DNA of 7,498 bases from assembly GCA_045643185.1 (NCBI GenBank), contig JAZUKH010000035.1, positions 1 to 7,498 of the forward strand. The letters run 5' to 3'. Below the pieces are notes generated by a model that was not told the origin of the DNA, ran no database searches, and saw only the letters and a list, made by a program, of their open reading frames with translations. The stretch comes from RGIG464 sp045643185 (GTDB taxonomy: Bacteria; Myxococcota_A; Bradymonadia; UBA4248). Shown in pieces: positions 5,906 to 7,498 of this stretch (within the stretch, counting starts at the first letter, position 1; every line of letters begins with the position of its first letter). Position numbers and translations under genes: made by a program.

Positions 5906-7138
5906 ATGTGGGAAGATAAAGAAGTTGCTGCGATCTACGCGCGCGAAGTGGCGCGTCAGAAACGCGTGCTCAGAATGATCCCGAGCGAAAATATCGTTTC
6001 GGATGCTGTCCGCGCCGCTTTGGGTGGCGTTTTTGTTAACAAATACGCCGAAGGTTACCCCGGAAAACGCTATTACCAGGGACAGGAAAATAATGATGCC
6101 ATCGAAAGACTCGCGATCGAACGAGCCTGCGCGCTTTTCGGCGCTGAACACGCCAATGTCCAAAGCTATAGCGGCAGCCCGGCCAACATGGCGGCCTACT
6201 TTGCCCTGTGTTCGCCCGGCGACCGCATCGTTGGGCTTGGACTCAATTCCGGTGGTCACCTGACACACGGTTGGAAAGTCAATTTCTCGGGTAAGCTCTA
6301 TGAACCGACGCGTCTCGAAGTTGAACCCGAGACCGAACGCCTTGATTATGACAAAATCGCACAGACCTGTCGCGAGATTCAGCCTAAATGCCTGTTTATC
6401 GGCACGACGTCGTACAGCCGCGTACTCGATTGGGCGCGTCTGCGCGAGATCGCCGACGAAGTGGGTGCCTACCTCGTGGCGGACATCGCGCACGTCGCCG
6501 GACTCGTCGTTGCCGGCGCTTATCCAAGCCCGGTGCCCTATGCCGATATCGTGACCATGACGTCCCACAAGACGTTGCGTGGACCGCGTGGCGGCATGAT
6601 CCTGTGTAAAGAAAAACACGCTCAGGCCGTTGACCGCGCTGTCTTCCCCGGTATGCAGGGCGGACCGCACATGAACCAGGTCATGGCGCTTGCCGTGGCG
6701 CTCGGTGAGGCCGCTCGTCCCGCTTTCAAAGAATACGGACACCAGATCGTGAAAAATGCTCAGTGCCTCGCTCAGCACCTCGTGGATGCAGGACTCCGTA
6801 TTGTCAGCGGTGGGACCGATTGTCACATGATGGTCGTCGATCTTCGCGCAAAGAACGTGCTTGGTAAGACGGCTGCCATCGCGCTCGAAGAGGCTGGCAT
6901 CGTCTGTAACTTCAACGCCATTCCCTATGACCCAAATCCGCCCAGAAATCCCAGCGGCATTCGACTCGGCACGCCGAGCCTCACAAGCCGCGGTTTTAAA
7001 GAACCAGAAATGGCTCGCGTTGCTCAGTGGATCGTCCAGGTCCTCGATGCGCCCGAAGATGCCGAAAGAAAACAGCGTATCGCGGCTGAGATCGAGGATT
7101 TCCTTAAGGATTACCCCGTTGCGCCTGTCGTCGACTAA
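5906..7138 (+). CDS. glyA: Serine hydroxymethyltransferase
   Basis: GlyA is a cytoplasmic PLP enzyme that converts serine and tetrahydrofolate to glycine and 5,10-methylene-tetrahydrofolate, the main source of one-carbon units. The 410-residue product is full length for bacterial SHMT (about 410-420). The PLP lysine is K222 in SHKTLRGPRGG. Other active-site positions are present: SEN at 27-29, Y47 and E49 in KYAEGYPGKRYYQG, Y57, H118 in GGHLTHG, D193 and H196 in VADIAHVAG, and R353 in SGIRLGTP. Several usually conserved neighbours differ: IPSEN for IASEN, HGWKVNFSG for HGSPVNFSG, TMTSHK for TTTTHK, and GTTSYSR for GASAYPR. It is therefore a divergent but apparently active SHMT. The ATG is supported by GGTGA (5895-5899) 6 nt upstream. 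A promoter and structured leader precede it and a strong terminator follows, so it is probably a single-gene unit. Confidence 0.97.
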   Translation: MWEDKEVAAIYAREVARQKRVLRMIPSENIVSDAVRAALGGVFVNKYAEGYPGKRYYQGQENNDAIERLAIERACALFGAEHANVQSYSGSPANMAAYFALCSPGDRIVGLGLNSGGHLTHGWKVNFSGKLYEPTRLEVEPETERLDYDKIAQTCREIQPKCLFIGTTSYSRVLDWARLREIADEVGAYLVADIAHVAGLVVAGAYPSPVPYADIVTMTSHKTLRGPRGGMILCKEKHAQAVDRAVFPGMQGGPHMNQVMALAVALGEAARPAFKEYGHQIVKNAQCLAQHLVDAGLRIVSGGTDCHMMVVDLRAKNVLGKTAAIALEEAGIVCNFNAIPYDPNPPRNPSGIRLGTPSLTSRGFKEPEMARVAQWIVQVLDAPEDAERKQRIAAEIEDFLKDYPVAPVVD

Positions 7139-7165
7139 CTTCTCTACGATTCATAGCTAAGCCTT

Positions 7166-7185
7166 GCGCCTGAAAGAAGAGGCGC
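7166..7185 (+). other. Small hairpin ahead of the glyA terminator
   Basis: GCGCCT (7166-7171) pairs with AGGCGC (7180-7185) around an 8-nt purine-rich loop. It lies in the 3' untranslated region, 12 nt before the intrinsic terminator begins. It has no T-run of its own, and might stabilise the mRNA end or aid termination. Confidence 0.4.
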
Positions 7186-7197
7186 TTGGATACAAAT

Positions 7198-7230
7198 AAA
7201 CCGCTCTCCTAAAAAAGAGCGGTTTTTTTT
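7198..7230 (+). terminator. glyA: Intrinsic terminator of glyA
   Basis: AAACCGCTCT (7198-7207) pairs perfectly with AGAGCGGTTT (7216-7225) around an 8-nt loop, followed by an unbroken T-run (7223-7230). It lies 59 bp after the glyA stop codon. The upstream A-tract could let it work weakly in the other direction too. Confidence 0.93.
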
Positions 7231-7324
7231 GTCTAAATGATAGACGTCAGCTTGCCTTAGTGGTGTTCGACAACGTATCAATTCAGTTGGGAAAACAAAT
7301 TCGTTGTGTCGTGAAAAAGAAAAC
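7231..7324. other. Non-coding spacer between the glyA terminator and the repeat array
   Basis: I see no gene here. The only structure is a small hairpin right after the terminator, GTCTA (7231-7235) with TAGAC (7241-7245). The sequence is ordinary AT-rich spacer, ending where the first 68-bp unit begins. With the repeats it makes up the 360-bp gene-free right end of the window. Confidence 0.6.
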
Positions 7325-7498
7325 GCGGCGCGTATTGACCGAGCGTAGAGACGCAAAATTTTGCGTCTCAGCGAGGGAGAAGCGACATGGGTGCGGCGCG
7401 TATTGACCGAGCGTAGAGACGCAAAATTTTGCGTCTCAGCGAGGGAGAAGCGACATGGGCGCGGCGCGTATTGACCGAGCGTAGAGACGCAAAATTTT
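7325..7498. repeat. 68-bp tandem repeat array with a 22-bp palindromic core
   Basis: Units lie at 7325-7392 and 7393-7460, and a third begins at 7461 and is cut by the window edge after 38 bp. The two complete units differ only at their last base (T or C). Each contains a perfect palindrome, GAGACGCAAAA/TTTTGCGTCTC, at 7348-7369 and 7416-7437, preceded by GTA. Each also has GGGAG seven bases before an ATG. Near-identity means recent amplification or active homogenisation. The palindrome's arm matches that of the repeat at positions 1-31. Confidence 0.93.

Noticed and set aside
5879..6826. Minus-strand open frame (315 codons) opposite glyA
   Set aside because: The plus strand encodes an unmistakable SHMT with its own promoter, ribosome-binding site and terminator. 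The antisense frame has no family features.
7144..7356. Minus-strand 70-codon open frame at the right end
   Set aside because: It runs through the glyA terminator hairpin and into the repeat array, with no recognisable domain.
7325..7498. CRISPR array
   Set aside because: The units are identical throughout, with no variable spacers, and no cas gene is present. It is a plain tandem repeat.

Overview
The window reads as an ordinary chromosomal stretch of a Gram-negative bacterium of middling GC content. It has four protein genes and unusually repeat-rich intergenic DNA. The best taxonomic hint is the large lipoprotein at 1675-4824. A lipid-anchored, very Cys-rich stalk followed by an FG-GAP/VCBS-type beta-propeller and a CARDB-like tail is an architecture I associate with Myxococcota/Bradymonadota-type 'deltaproteobacteria'. 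This placement is an inference from one protein, not a demonstrated assignment.

Layout from left to right. Positions 1-31 hold a palindromic repeat with GTAGAGACG arms. A plausible promoter (68-96) follows, then a CorC/HlyC-family (CNNM-like) membrane protein on the + strand (163-1500). Its last codons and stop lie inside a 28-bp tandem repeat (1465-1562). Two related GC-rich palindromic repeats (1583-1669) fill the rest of the convergent gap. The minus-strand lipoprotein gene (1675-4824) faces a Rossmann/DUF2520 oxidoreductase-like gene (4941-5771, +) across a 116-bp divergent region. That region carries a minus-strand promoter and a 25-bp interrupted palindrome. The serine hydroxymethyltransferase gene glyA (5906-7138, +) follows, with its own promoter and a leader that can fold in two mutually exclusive ways. 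It ends at a textbook intrinsic terminator (7198-7230). From 7325 to the window end there is a 68-bp tandem repeat array, each unit built around a perfect 22-bp palindrome with the same GTAGAGACG arm.

The genes do not form one pathway. GlyA supplies one-carbon units (methylene-tetrahydrofolate) and interconverts serine and glycine. The DUF2520 protein is probably an NAD(P)-dependent dehydrogenase, possibly a ketopantoate reductase, which would sit next to the folate-dependent step of pantothenate synthesis, but no other pan gene is visible. The CorC-like protein has intact cytoplasmic regulatory domains with a degenerate membrane domain. The lipoprotein is a probable surface or outer-membrane protein of unknown role.

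I do not see a new defence or mobile system. The points most worth following up are the repeat families, the operator-like palindrome, the glyA leader and the Cys-rich propeller lipoprotein.
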